NCBI RefSeq assembly: GCF_019084045.1
Contig: NZ_JAHRED010000008.1
Span: 181,263-245,262, forward strand
Origin: Paeniglutamicibacter quisquiliarum
GTDB lineage: Bacteria; Actinomycetota; Actinomycetes; Actinomycetales; Micrococcaceae
DNA: 64,000 nt
Reading direction: 5' to 3'
In this document: piece after piece, positions 8,501-16,474 of the stretch
How positions within the stretch are numbered: position 1 is the stretch's first letter
How the letters are laid out: the number at the start of each line of letters is the position of its first letter
Position numbers and translations under genes: made by a program
Notes under the pieces: generated by a model
What the model saw: the letters and a program-made list of their open reading frames with translations, nothing else
What the model was told of the DNA's origin: nothing
Database searches by the model: none

Positions 8501-9724
8501 ATGGTCTGCGGGCTGCCGGGCTCCGGCATCGAGCAGGTGCCCGAGCTGCTGGTCCACGCCGTGAACCGCGGGGCATTCCGGATGCCGGCCCTGGTGCTGG
8601 ACGGCAACGGGACCTTGGGAGCGCTGCGCGGCAATCCGGCGGTGTCCGGCTACTTCGGTCCCGGTGACCCATGGCGCATCACCGAGCTGATGCTACAGCT
8701 CGGGGACCCCGGGTGCGTCCAGCCGCTGCTCCTGGTGGTGTGCGGGCTCGGCGGGTGGGCCCAGGCGCTGGACGGCAACGCGTTTCTGGGCCTCGAGGCG
8801 TTGCTTGCAGGTTTTGCCCGCACGGCACCTGGGCTGGGACGCGCCTTGGTGGTGTGCGGGGACCGGGACCTGACAAGTTCGCGGGCGGCTTCGCTGTGCG
8901 AGACCCGATGGTTTTTTCCGCGCGGAGCCGGCCCGGAGGTGCTCATGGGGTGGCCACAGCTGCGCAAGGTCTCCTCCCACGTGGGCAGGGGCGTTCTGCT
9001 GGCACCCGACGGCCCCTCGCGCGGCACCGAATTCCAGTTGCTCGACGGTGCAGAGTCCATGCCGCTGCCTCCCGGGCCTGTGGCCGAGAACTGGTTGCGC
9101 TCGCTGCCGCTGCCCAAGGTCTTGTCTTCGGAGGACCTGGCAACCGGTGACTCAGTGCCGGTGGAGGGGCACCGTGGTGCCCCGGGGATGCCGCCAGCAT
9201 TGGCAGTCGGGGTCTGTGGCCCGGACAACCGGACCTTCCTGTGGTCCCCCGGCCCCTGCGGGTTGGTCATTGGGCACGAAGGGGCAGGCAAGAGGACGCT
9301 CCTGGAGCACCTCGCCGCGCTGGAAGGTCCGGGGACGGGGCACACTGTGCTTCTGGGTCTGGACGACGAGTTGCCGACACAGGCCGAGGAATTCCTCGTA
9401 CGGCACCCGCTGGCGGCGCGCGTGCTGGTGGACCGAGCCGACCTGCGCGCCGCCCAGGCCACACGGGCCGCCGAGGTACTACTGGGCGCCCGTCTCCAGG
9501 TGATCCTCAGCGCCGAACCGGCCGCCCGCCTGCTTTTTGAACTGGGACTCTCGGCTGTGCTGCGGGACCAGCGCTCGTTCCTGGTGCTCGACCCGCAATT
9601 CGGTGCGGATGCCGATCCCAGCGGGTTCAGGCTCCCTGCCTCCGCCACGAGCGTGCGCGGACGTGCCGTGGCCATGGATCGCGGAACGATCCGACAGATC
9701 CAGTGCGTGAACATCACACGCTAA
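5597..9724 (+). CDS. FHA-FtsK/SpoIIIE (EssC-like) multidomain ATPase
   Basis: About 1,375 residues. Order: an N-terminal region; an FHA domain (about 95-170, with GRGDVDLSVGDLGLSRRHA and SANGVW); two membrane helices (about 210-255); an FtsK/SpoIIIE domain with Walker A GTTGSGKSE (about 636-650) and Walker B VVLIDEF (about 742-749). Two further ATPase-like modules follow, with decayed P-loops: GLPGSGIEQ (about 971-982, no Lys) and GHEGAGKRT (about 1224-1237). This is the EssC/EccC layout of type VII secretion motors. GTG at 5597 is preferred because AAGG lies 8 bases upstream; GTG 5591 is possible. No WXG100 substrate or other Ess gene is near, so its cargo is unknown. Confidence 0.8.
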   Translation: MAGKLFIRLSSPALAQPVLLELSGAEEIGGARLATALAHHWPGIVWHLAGRALEDVARLPAKGRLLLCDSPVDPDPHDRRVGGGNDPAMLVVMRGPDPGGMLSLRRGVYALGRGDVDLSVGDLGLSRRHALLRVTDTSIVLSDEGSANGVWFAQTPILERRLLIGDTFSAGESCFAVLPARGLVPGPARWPLDPVPIAEEEPGSRLAMLLVGALAPLGLGLGLFLMTRSVFFLAFSAISLLTGGLPALLVLRAKSRFRRAWARATAEDAKRREDLAPPLGAVAAGLADGVAVNGEGFPALVIGHARLAAWLRTGPGADPPVPRPVGRTNHEAAERRIGRRRNGKPSSARGTGSDGRPTEPVDLGILPDSPVQVLLHAGANVWFQGQESSWGPVLRGVLVRWLPLLGAGSLQVVVLGQAGFLPAEFAMLPGVAVQPGDAPLDSFTRPTVVLCTEPGARRQAHPAPQGSADAGLAVWFHCGGPAPAGDGTEVHIDCQSRRLVLQPSGREQNPWLQPAPPARDNPRRGATRAAGRTSTRGGASTEYPVPAGRPGRGGSPGNGGRDHDLPVALEGIGFETLARAVRRLLPMETAAADPGRDPLLSGTPRTVPRTDAVIGDTAEGRLRLDLDADGPHLLVAGTTGSGKSELLRSLVLGLAAGTGPDALAFMLVDFKGGATLAPLCGLPHVQNFVSDLDAAAGERILDLLGHELHRREAFLSDHSATDHRDYLRSRTATDPPLPRLVVLIDEFRVFATELPEALEKVVRIATVGRSLGIHLVLSTQRPAGTISAPLRANIGSVIALRTIGESESNDLIGSAAAARLDASTPGMAYFRRGGETPVKFRARVNARPSIPARLRGFGASLGGVLFGEDLPADGHSAAAPDAASGEDAGQAGIDGELAAQVDCIRDRQRDIEPAPNPFSAALPQRLPAIPRSVLRQVPGEQGVVGMLDRPHLPQACPLVFDPQATARLMVCGLPGSGIEQVPELLVHAVNRGAFRMPALVLDGNGTLGALRGNPAVSGYFGPGDPWRITELMLQLGDPGCVQPLLLVVCGLGGWAQALDGNAFLGLEALLAGFARTAPGLGRALVVCGDRDLTSSRAASLCETRWFFPRGAGPEVLMGWPQLRKVSSHVGRGVLLAPDGPSRGTEFQLLDGAESMPLPPGPVAENWLRSLPLPKVLSSEDLATGDSVPVEGHRGAPGMPPALAVGVCGPDNRTFLWSPGPCGLVIGHEGAGKRTLLEHLAALEGPGTGHTVLLGLDDELPTQAEEFLVRHPLAARVLVDRADLRAAQATRAAEVLLGARLQVILSAEPAARLLFELGLSAVLRDQRSFLVLDPQFGADADPSGFRLPASATSVRGRAVAMDRGTIRQIQCVNITR

Positions 9725-9767
9725 TCCAACCGTGTTGGGCCGTTCCGTCCCTGGATTGCGTCGCGGG

Positions 9768-10208
9768 TCAGCTCTCGGGCGGTGCGTCCGGTGCCGGGCG
9801 ATCGCCCAGGAACGCGGTGGTGCGGGGGTCGAAGAGCAGCACGACGACGAGCGCCGCGGGAACCAGCCACAGCCACGCCATCAGCGCATCGCCACTTTGG
9901 AAGTAGGGAATGGCCAGGATGATCTGGAAGACCTGCCACATCAGGGCGGCCGCCCGCGTCCAGGCCCGTGCCCTGAAGAAGTGGTGCGCCACCAACAGTT
10001 GCCAGGCACCTGCGGCGGCGATCAACACGAGCATGAAGATGCGCGCCCCCATGCCCAAGGCGCCGGCCTGGCCCAGCGCCATGGCATAGGTCAGTGCGTA
10101 GAAGAGGACGGCGAGTCCTTCAAGGACCAGAAGCCCCGAAATGAGCAGCACCGAGATTGGTCGGCGTTGGACCGCGGGGCGGTCGGGCTTTGACGCTGGC
10201 TGGTTCAT
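9768..10208 (-). CDS. Four-helix integral membrane protein of unknown function
   Basis: 146 residues with about four hydrophobic segments (near 18-42, 55-75, 85-105 and 112-132) and a charged, Pro-rich C-terminus. I do not recognise a catalytic motif. ATG at 10208 is taken as start; a GTG one codon upstream is equally possible and no strong Shine-Dalgarno decides it. It converges on the EssC-like gene with a gap of 43 bases and is divergent from whiB1. Confidence 0.7.
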   Translation of the reverse strand: MNQPASKPDRPAVQRRPISVLLISGLLVLEGLAVLFYALTYAMALGQAGALGMGARIFMLVLIAAAGAWQLLVAHHFFRARAWTRAAALMWQVFQIILAIPYFQSGDALMAWLWLVPAALVVVLLFDPRTTAFLGDRPAPDAPPES

Positions 10209-10538
10209 CACGACACAAATCTAGTACGGGCACCATCCCTGAGGCGAAAGCGGAGGCATGGTCCGGTGTGACAAATGACCATACAACGAGCCAAAAAATA
10301 CCCTTGTCACGGCCGGGGAAACCTGTTAGCCGGAGTCAAAATTCGGGCGCTTGTGACCAAGCACTCAAGGATGCGGAGGTATTTGCAACACAGGACTCTT
10401 GTTTACGTGAACGTAACATGAAAACCTTGTTAGGCAGTCGTTCGGGTATGGCAATTTTCCCGCCGGACTGCTTTTGCCCCGGCTTTTATGCTGGGCGATC
10501 CCCCTCACTTTTCCTACACCCAAGGAGCATCAACAAGC
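10209..10538. promoter_or_regulatory. whiB1 upstream region
   Basis: About 330 bases between the divergent membrane-protein gene and whiB1, with no gene. It contains the 14-base palindrome annotated separately and a partly symmetric TTGTGACCAAGCACTCAA near 10350, which resembles half of a CRP-type site (TGTGA). whiB1 of mycobacteria is controlled by the CRP homologue; whether that half-site is real here is unknown. Confidence 0.45.
10403..10416. promoter_or_regulatory. Perfect inverted repeat upstream of whiB1
   Basis: TTACGT-GA-ACGTAA, with 6-base arms, perfectly symmetric around a 2-base centre, 123 bases before the whiB1 ATG. The A/T-rich arms stand out in this high-GC context. It looks like the binding site of a dimeric regulator. 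The factor is not identified. Confidence 0.5.
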
Positions 10539-10787
10539 ATGGATTGGCGTAGCCGCGCGGCCTGTCTGGACAAGGACCCGGAACTTTTCTTCCCGGTAGG
10601 AAACACCGGACCGGCCCTGCTCCAGATTGAAGAAGCCAAGAGTGTCTGCCGGCGGTGCCCCGTCGTGGACACCTGCTTGGCCTGGGCCATCGAATCCGGC
10701 CAGGATGCAGGTGTTTGGGGCGGCATGAGCGAAGACGAGCGCCGGGCGCTCAAGCGCCGGGCAGCACGGGCTCGTCGAGCCTCCTAG
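10539..10787 (+). CDS. whiB1: WhiB1-type iron-sulphur transcription factor
   Basis: 82 residues, colinear with WhiB1/WblE. It has MDWRSRAACLDKDPELFFPVG at the N-terminus (broken here by no gaps), cysteines in the order C-(n)-CRRCPVVDTC that bind a 4Fe-4S cluster, the GVWGG turn, and a basic C-terminus (RRALKRRAARARR) for DNA contact. ATG 10539 is preceded by AAGGAG 11 bases upstream; the frame is open further but lacks conservation. In relatives WhiB1 is essential, NO-sensitive and binds the primary sigma factor. Function here is by homology. Confidence 0.93.
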   Translation: MDWRSRAACLDKDPELFFPVGNTGPALLQIEEAKSVCRRCPVVDTCLAWAIESGQDAGVWGGMSEDERRALKRRAARARRAS

Positions 10788-10813
10788 GTAGATCGGTGCC
10801 TTACCGCACCTCG

Positions 10814-10852
10814 AGGTGAGGGGTCGGTTCCACGGGAACCGGCCCCTCACCT
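10814..10852 (+). terminator. Strong hairpin terminator after whiB1
   Basis: 18-base arms (AGGTGAGGGGTCGGTTCC and its complement with one G-T pair) around a 3-base loop, followed by GTATTTT. It separates whiB1 from the kinase gene. Confidence 0.85.
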
Positions 10853-10953
10853 GTATTTTGGCTTCAAGCCGGGCAACACGGGCAGCGCAAGAACCTCACG
10901 GTCCCCGTGTTGCGGACTCCACCCATCCCCCAACCACTGGTTACGATCGATAA

Positions 10954-13131
10954 GTGACAGAGCCACACACCGACCCCCGCATAGGCACGACGCTTGATGA
11001 ACGCTATCGGCTCGATGCCCGCATCGCCGACGGCGGCATGTCCACCGTGTACCGCGCCATGGACGTGAGGCTGCACCGCACCGTCGCCGTGAAGATCCTG
11101 CATGCGCACCTGGCCTCGGACCCGGTCGTCCTGGAGCGATTCGCCTCCGAGGCGATCATCGCTGCCGGGCTCACCCACGACAACATCGTGGGGATCCGCG
11201 ACCACCATGTCTCGGGCACCACCGCCTATCTGGTGATGGAATTCGTGCGCGGGCTGAACCTGCGCGAGTCCCTCGCGGAGCGCGGCCGCTACACCCCGCG
11301 CCAGGCGCTGGTGGTGCTGCAGGCCATTTGCACCGGGCTATCGGTGGCGCACGAGGAAGGCATCGTGCACCGCGACATGAAGCCGGCCAACGTGCTGATT
11401 TCCGACGAGGGCCGTATCAAGGTCGCCGACTTCGGGCTGGCCCGGGCAGCTTCGGCTCACACCAATGCCACCAACTTCTTCGGCACCGCCGCGTACATCT
11501 CCCCCGAGCTGGCCAAGGGCGAACCGTCCGATGAGCGCAGTGACATCTACGCCGTCGGGATCATCGCCTACGAACTGCTCACCGGGCGCCAGCCCTTCAC
11601 CGCCGAGAGCGCCTACGGGCTGGCCTTCAAGCACATCAACGACGATGTCCCGCCACCGTCCGCGCTCGTGCCCGGGCTCTCCCCGGAGCTCGACGAGCTG
11701 GTGTCATATTGCACCAACAAGGATCCGGAGGATCGGCCGCAGAACGCATCGTTCCTGCTCAGCGACCTGAAGCAGATCCACGATTCGCTCTCCAAGGACC
11801 AGCTCGATCTGGGCTCCGAAACCCTGGGTGGGCTCAAGGACCTGATTCCGCCGGCAACCACCGCCCACACCACCGTGCACGACCGTCTGGCCCTCGCGCA
11901 GGAGTACCGTGATTCGGCCGCGGCCGGACGAGCCTCCGGCGACACCACGGTGGCACTGCCCCCAGGGTCCGGCGACGGGGACCTTCCCTCGACCGAGGAT
12001 CCCACGCGGGCCCTGGGACTTGATGAGCAAAGCACCACCGTGCTGGGGGCCGGTCCGGACCACACCCAGGTTCTGTCGGGCGCCTCCGATGCCGCCGTGC
12101 AAGCGGACAGCGGCCACACCCAGGCACTGCAGGTGCAGCCCCAGCGGCCTGTCTCCGCAAGGCAGGCCAAGAAAACTGCCAAGGCGGCCGAGCTTGCCTG
12201 GCGCAGGGACGCGCAAATACCGACCCGGCAGTTGGCCCCCAAGTCCCCGGCCCGGCGCAAGTGGCTCATCGGGATCCTGCTGACCCTGTTGGCTGCACTC
12301 GTTGCGGCCGTCAGCATCTTCTTCGGCATGGGGCCCGGAGCCCCGTTCACCATCCCCACGCTGACCGGCGTCCATGGCAGCGAGGCGGTGCAGCGGCTGG
12401 CGGCCACCGGCGTGCAGGCCGGCACCCGCGAGGTATTCGACGAAAAACTTGAGCGCGGCCTCGTGGTTGGAAGTGAACCCGCCGCAGGGGAAACGATCCG
12501 CCGATTTCAAGGTCTCCAACTTCTTGTTTCCAAGGGTCCCGAACTCTTCTCCGTCCCGAACCTGACCGGCCGCACGCAGGCCGCGGCGGAAAAGGACCTG
12601 AAGGCCGCGAACCTGGCCACCGGCAAGGTCACGAAGAAGTACTCCGAGGAAGTCGACGAGGGCGTGGTGCTGGGCCATGACCCGGAGACCGGGAAAAAAC
12701 TTCGGCGCGGCAGCAAGATCGCACTTGTCGTGTCCCGGGGGCCCGCTCCGGTGGATGTTCCCTCGCTGGCCGGGCTCACCGCCAAGCAGGCGGAGGACGA
12801 ATTGAAGCAGGCCGGGCTGAAGGGCAAGTCCTCCGGCAATGAATACAGCACCACGGTTCCCTCCGGGCAGGTCATGTCCCAGACGCCTGCCGGCGGGCAG
12901 GCCGAGCGCGGCACAACGGTTCAATACGTCGTCTCGCGCGGTCCGCGGATGGTCAAGGTGCCCAACATGCAGGGCAAGCAGCTCGATGAGGCCCTCCGGG
13001 AACTGGACTCCCTGGGCTTCGAGGTAGAGGTCGAGGAGTTCCTCGGCGGCTTCTTCGGGACCGTGCGTTCGCAGAGCCCGGCCGGCGGCAGTGCGCCCGA
13101 GGGTTCGACGATCAGGCTGGTCGTGGTCTAG
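10954..13131 (+). CDS. pknL: PASTA-domain Ser/Thr protein kinase (PknL/PknB type)
   Basis: 725 residues. The Hanks-type kinase (about 14-280) has catalytic Lys47, HRDMKPAN (139-146), DFG (159-161) and SPE (183-185). A low-complexity juxtamembrane linker rich in Thr follows, then one membrane helix (about 435-457) and four PASTA repeats outside the cell (about 465-725), which sense muropeptides in relatives. GTG 10954 is the start. The convergent aroG and nearby acyltransferase reproduce the pknL-aroG neighbourhood of other actinobacteria, so pknL is the likelier name. Mycobacterial PknL lacks PASTA repeats, so the symbol rests on context. Confidence 0.9.
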   Translation: MTEPHTDPRIGTTLDERYRLDARIADGGMSTVYRAMDVRLHRTVAVKILHAHLASDPVVLERFASEAIIAAGLTHDNIVGIRDHHVSGTTAYLVMEFVRGLNLRESLAERGRYTPRQALVVLQAICTGLSVAHEEGIVHRDMKPANVLISDEGRIKVADFGLARAASAHTNATNFFGTAAYISPELAKGEPSDERSDIYAVGIIAYELLTGRQPFTAESAYGLAFKHINDDVPPPSALVPGLSPELDELVSYCTNKDPEDRPQNASFLLSDLKQIHDSLSKDQLDLGSETLGGLKDLIPPATTAHTTVHDRLALAQEYRDSAAAGRASGDTTVALPPGSGDGDLPSTEDPTRALGLDEQSTTVLGAGPDHTQVLSGASDAAVQADSGHTQALQVQPQRPVSARQAKKTAKAAELAWRRDAQIPTRQLAPKSPARRKWLIGILLTLLAALVAAVSIFFGMGPGAPFTIPTLTGVHGSEAVQRLAATGVQAGTREVFDEKLERGLVVGSEPAAGETIRRFQGLQLLVSKGPELFSVPNLTGRTQAAAEKDLKAANLATGKVTKKYSEEVDEGVVLGHDPETGKKLRRGSKIALVVSRGPAPVDVPSLAGLTAKQAEDELKQAGLKGKSSGNEYSTTVPSGQVMSQTPAGGQAERGTTVQYVVSRGPRMVKVPNMQGKQLDEALRELDSLGFEVEVEEFLGGFFGTVRSQSPAGGSAPEGSTIRLVVV

Positions 13132-13200
13132 CACCGGGCCCGGCCGGCCGTGCTCCGGGAATCATGCCGGTCCATGGCACGATCAACGCCCGCAGAAAAC

Positions 13201-13255
13201 GGCAACGGCCGGGTTCCATCCCCTGTGTCTCAGGGGAAGGAACCCGGCCGTTGCC
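13201..13255. terminator. Bidirectional terminator between pknL and aroG
   Basis: 17-base perfect arms starting GGCAACGGCCGGG enclose an inner CCCT/AGGG stem. GTTTTC follows in the leftward direction. It serves convergent genes. Confidence 0.85.
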
Positions 13256-13278
13256 TTGTGGCCGGTCGGCAGGCGTGG

Positions 13279-14676
13279 CTAGCCGCGGACCCCGCGCTTG
13301 GCCAGGGCGCCGGAGACCAGGAAGGCCATTTCCAGGGACTGCTTGTGGTTCAGGCGCGGGTCGCAGACCGATTCGTACAGGTCGTCGAACTGTTCCTGGC
13401 GGATCGGGTCGGCGCCTCCCAGGCACTCGGCCACGTCGTCGCCGGTCATTTCCACATGCAGGCCGCCCGGGAAGGTGCCCAGCGAGTCGTGGACCTCGAA
13501 GAAGCCGCGGACCTCGTCCATGACGTCGTCGAACTTGCGGGTCTTGTAGCCGTTTTCGCTGGTCACGGTGTTGCCGTGCATCGGGTCGGTGACCCAGAGG
13601 ACCTGGGCTCCGGAGGCGGTGACCTTTTCGACCAGGTTCGGCAGCTTCTCACGGATGTTCTTCGCGCCCATGCGGGTGATGAAGGTCAGGCGACCCGGCT
13701 CGCGGTTCGGGTCAAGCTTCTCGATGAGCGCCAGGGCGTCCTCCGGCGAGGTGCTCGGGCCGAGCTTGACGCCGATCGGGTTGCGCACCCGGGAAAGGAA
13801 GTCGACGTGCGCGCCGTCGAGCTGGCGGGTGCGCTCACCGATCCACAGGAAGTGGCCGGAGGTGTCGTAGGGCAGCTCGGTGCGCGAGTCGGTGCGGGTC
13901 AGCGCACGCTCGTAGTCAAGCAGCAGGGCCTCGTGGGAGGCGAAGAACTCGGTGCGCTTGAGCGCCTCGAAGTCGGCGCCGCAGGCGGACATGAAGCGCA
14001 CGGCGCGGTCGATCTCGCCGGCAAGCTGCTCGTAGGCGGTGTGCGCCGGGTTGGCCATGAAGCCGGCGTTCCAGGAGTGCACGGAGCGCAGGTCGGCAAA
14101 GCCGCCCTGGGTGAACGCGCGGATCAGGTTCAGCGTGGCCGAGGAGGTGTTGTAGGCCTCCACCATGCGGCGCGGGTCGTGGGCGCGGGATTCGGGGGTG
14201 AACTCGTAGCCGTTGACGATGTCGCCGCGGAATGCCGGCAGGGTCACCCCGTCGCGAGTCTCGTCGTTGGAGGAACGCGGCTTGGCGAACTGCCCGGCCA
14301 TGCGCCCCATCTTGATGACCGGCATCGAGGCGCCGTAGGTCAGCACGACCGCCATCTGCAGGATGGTCTTCACGCGGGCGGAGATCTTGTCGGCGGTCGC
14401 CCCGTCGAAGGTCTCGGCGCAGTCGCCGCCCTGCAACAGGAAGGCCCGCCCCTGGGCCGCCTCGGCCAGCCGCTCGCGCAGCACATCGACCTCCCCGGCA
14501 AAGACCAGCGGGGGCCGGGAACCGAGCTCGGACACCGACTTGGCATAGTGCGGGTGCTCGCTCCACGTCGGCTGCTGGGCGATGGGCAGGGTGCGCCAAA
14601 TGTCCAGTGCGGGGTCGGCGGCGGGACCGGCCGGTGAACGTCCGGGCATTGAGGAAGTCGAAGATAGCTGAGTCAC
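13279..14676 (-). CDS. aroG: Class II 3-deoxy-D-arabino-heptulosonate-7-phosphate synthase
   Basis: 465-residue plant-type (class II) DAHP synthase. It condenses PEP and erythrose-4-phosphate, the entry step of the shikimate pathway, in the cytoplasm. The family segments LQGGDCAETF, GRMAGQFAKPRS, WIGERTRQLDGAHVDF and WVTDPMHGNT are all present. Length is normal. GTG at 14676 preceded by AGAGG is taken as start; the ATG at 14649 is an alternative because the first residues are not conserved. Followed in the convergent direction by the pknL terminator. TyrA, another aromatic gene, is elsewhere in the window. Confidence 0.93.
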   Translation of the reverse strand: MTQLSSTSSMPGRSPAGPAADPALDIWRTLPIAQQPTWSEHPHYAKSVSELGSRPPLVFAGEVDVLRERLAEAAQGRAFLLQGGDCAETFDGATADKISARVKTILQMAVVLTYGASMPVIKMGRMAGQFAKPRSSNDETRDGVTLPAFRGDIVNGYEFTPESRAHDPRRMVEAYNTSSATLNLIRAFTQGGFADLRSVHSWNAGFMANPAHTAYEQLAGEIDRAVRFMSACGADFEALKRTEFFASHEALLLDYERALTRTDSRTELPYDTSGHFLWIGERTRQLDGAHVDFLSRVRNPIGVKLGPSTSPEDALALIEKLDPNREPGRLTFITRMGAKNIREKLPNLVEKVTASGAQVLWVTDPMHGNTVTSENGYKTRKFDDVMDEVRGFFEVHDSLGTFPGGLHVEMTGDDVAECLGGADPIRQEQFDDLYESVCDPRLNHKQSLEMAFLVSGALAKRGVRG

Positions 14677-14775
14677 CCTCTAAGGGTAAACCGCTGCGGG
14701 GCCCGCCGGGGATTCCAGGCGTAATCCGCGGTCGCATCGGGTTCACAGTGCGCCGGGGCCCGGGGGCGAAACCGG

Positions 14776-15486
14776 CTACTTCGGGTGTTTCCCGGCCTCG
14801 CGGCGCTCGGCATCCAGCTGCGCCTTGACGGTGGCGGCGTAGGTGTCGGCGTATTCCTGCCCGGAGAGCCGCATGATCGCGTACATGATCTCGTCGACCA
14901 CCGAGCGCTGCACGAAGCGGTCCTCGCTCATCCCCGCGTAGCGGGAGAAATCGAGCGGTTCGCCGATGATCATGCCCACGCGGCGGATGTTCGGGAGGCG
15001 CTTGCCGATGGGCTGGACCTTGTCGGTGCCGATCATGGCGATCGGGATGACCGGCACCCCGGCTTCCAGGGCCAGCTTGGCGACCCCGAGCTTGCCGCGG
15101 TACAGGCGCCCGTCCGGGCTGCGGGTGCCCTCGGGGTAGATGCCCAGCAAGCTTCCGTCCGCCAACGCCTGGGCGCCCGCCCCCAGGGAGTGCGCGCTGG
15201 CCGCCCCGCCGGAGCGGTCCATCGGGATCTGGTTGATCATGCGGAAGAACCAGGCGGTGATCCGTCCCTTGGGGCCCTTGCCGGTGAAGTAGTCCATCTT
15301 CGCCAGGAAGATCACCGGGCGGCTCACGGCCACCGGCAGGAAGATCGAGTCGGAGACCGAGAGGTGGTTGCTGGCCAGGATCGCGCCGCCCGATTCGGGA
15401 ATGTTTTCCAGCCCCTTGACCCAGGGGCGGAACAACACGTTGACGAGCGGCCCGACGATGAACCTCTTCATGAATTGGTAGAACAT
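14776..15486 (-). CDS. plsC: 1-acyl-sn-glycerol-3-phosphate acyltransferase family protein
   Basis: 236 residues of the PlsC family at the inner face of the membrane; transfers an acyl chain to lysophosphatidic acid or a related acceptor. NHLSVSDS (the NHx4D box) and EGTRSPDG are visible. ATG 15486 is chosen because GGAAGG lies about 10 bases upstream and the protein then begins with the usual MFYQFMKRF. An extended frame exists but is unsupported. Acceptor specificity cannot be read from sequence. Confidence 0.88.
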   Translation of the reverse strand: MFYQFMKRFIVGPLVNVLFRPWVKGLENIPESGGAILASNHLSVSDSIFLPVAVSRPVIFLAKMDYFTGKGPKGRITAWFFRMINQIPMDRSGGAASAHSLGAGAQALADGSLLGIYPEGTRSPDGRLYRGKLGVAKLALEAGVPVIPIAMIGTDKVQPIGKRLPNIRRVGMIIGEPLDFSRYAGMSEDRFVQRSVVDEIMYAIMRLSGQEYADTYAATVKAQLDAERREAGKHPK

Positions 15487-15590
15487 GCTTGAAGTGCCTT
15501 CCGGGCCGAGGATGCTGCGGGCTTCCACCGAGTCCAGCGCGTGCGGTGCCCGGAACGTGCCCGGAGACCTGGTGTTGATCACCTGGTTCT

Positions 15591-15607
15591 CAGTTAGGCT
15601 CTAACTG
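15591..15607. promoter_or_regulatory. Inverted repeat in the plsC/esterase divergent region
   Basis: CAGTTAG-GCT-CTAACTG: perfect 7-base arms with a 3-base centre in the 220-base region between divergently transcribed plsC and the alpha/beta hydrolase. Its placement suits an operator controlling both. It superficially resembles the centre of a DtxR box but does not fit the spacing. Confidence 0.5.
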
Positions 15608-15706
15608 TAGGCAAAACTACGCCATCGGTCATACTCGGCGCGACGCGGTGCAGGTGGGATCCGTCGCCCCGTTCCCCTCACGATCCACGCAGGAGCACGC
15701 ACCCCC

Positions 15707-16474
15707 ATGCCAGAGACACCCACGGCCACCGACCCCAACGCACCGTTCCACCACGCCGGGAGCAACGGCGCGGCGGTCCTGGTGCTCCACGGCTTCACCG
15801 CCGGCCCCGCCGGGCTGCTGCCCTGGGCCCGGGCCTTCGCCGGGGCCGGATACACCGTCAGCCTGCCGCTTTTGCCCGGACACGGCACGCGTTGGCAGGA
15901 CCTGGCTGCCACGAAGCACACCGAGATCATCGATGCGGTGCGCCGCGAGCATGCGGCTCTGGCGGCCACCCACTCGCGCGTCTTCGTCGCCGGGCTCTCC
16001 ATGGGCGGCGCGCTGGCCCTGCACCTGGCCTCGACGCACGCAGTGGCGGGGCTCGCGCTGGTCAACCCGGGGCTGACCCTGGCCTCGCCGCTGGCTCCGT
16101 TCACCGGGGTGCTGCGCCACCTGTCCCCGACCGTCGCGGCGATCGCCAACGACATCGCCAAGCCCGGGGGCGACGAGCACGCCTACGACCGCACGCCGGT
16201 GGCCGGGGTGCACGAGCTGCGCAAGCTCTTCCGGGACACCATCAGGCGGCTGCCGCAGGTCACGGCCCCGGTCGTGGTGTTCCGCTCGGACACCGACCAC
16301 GTGGTGCCCGAATCGAGCCTCGAGGCGCTGCGCGCGGGACTCGATGCGGGTGTCCACCTTGAGGTGAACCGGTTGACGCGCAGCCTCCACGTGGCCACGC
16401 TTGACTATGAGGCGGAGAAGATTTTCGCCCGTTCCATCGAGTTCTTCCAGGAAGTGGACGGCAACAGGCCATGA
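15707..16474 (+). CDS. Alpha/beta hydrolase, carboxylesterase/monoacylglycerol lipase type
   Basis: 255 residues. The HGFTAGPAG oxyanion region (about 28-36) and the nucleophile elbow GLSMGG (Ser about residue 97) are clear. An acid/His pair probably lies in FRSDTDHVVP and the SLHVATLD segment near the end. This matches the Est30/carboxylesterase group that hydrolyses short to medium acyl esters. The ATG at 15707 lacks a strong Shine-Dalgarno. Its stop overlaps the next start in ATGA, so the two genes form an operon. It sits between plsC and fadD, suggesting lipid turnover. Confidence 0.85.
   Translation: MPETPTATDPNAPFHHAGSNGAAVLVLHGFTAGPAGLLPWARAFAGAGYTVSLPLLPGHGTRWQDLAATKHTEIIDAVRREHAALAATHSRVFVAGLSMGGALALHLASTHAVAGLALVNPGLTLASPLAPFTGVLRHLSPTVAAIANDIAKPGGDEHAYDRTPVAGVHELRKLFRDTIRRLPQVTAPVVVFRSDTDHVVPESSLEALRAGLDAGVHLEVNRLTRSLHVATLDYEAEKIFARSIEFFQEVDGNRP

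Noticed and set aside
10350..10367. CRP site upstream of whiB1
   Set aside because: Only the TGTGA half is convincing; the second half deviates, so it was not annotated as a site.
15591..15607. Possible DtxR/IdeR iron box
   Set aside because: It shares only GTTAGGCT with the 19-base box; the arm spacing is wrong and the genes are lipid-related.
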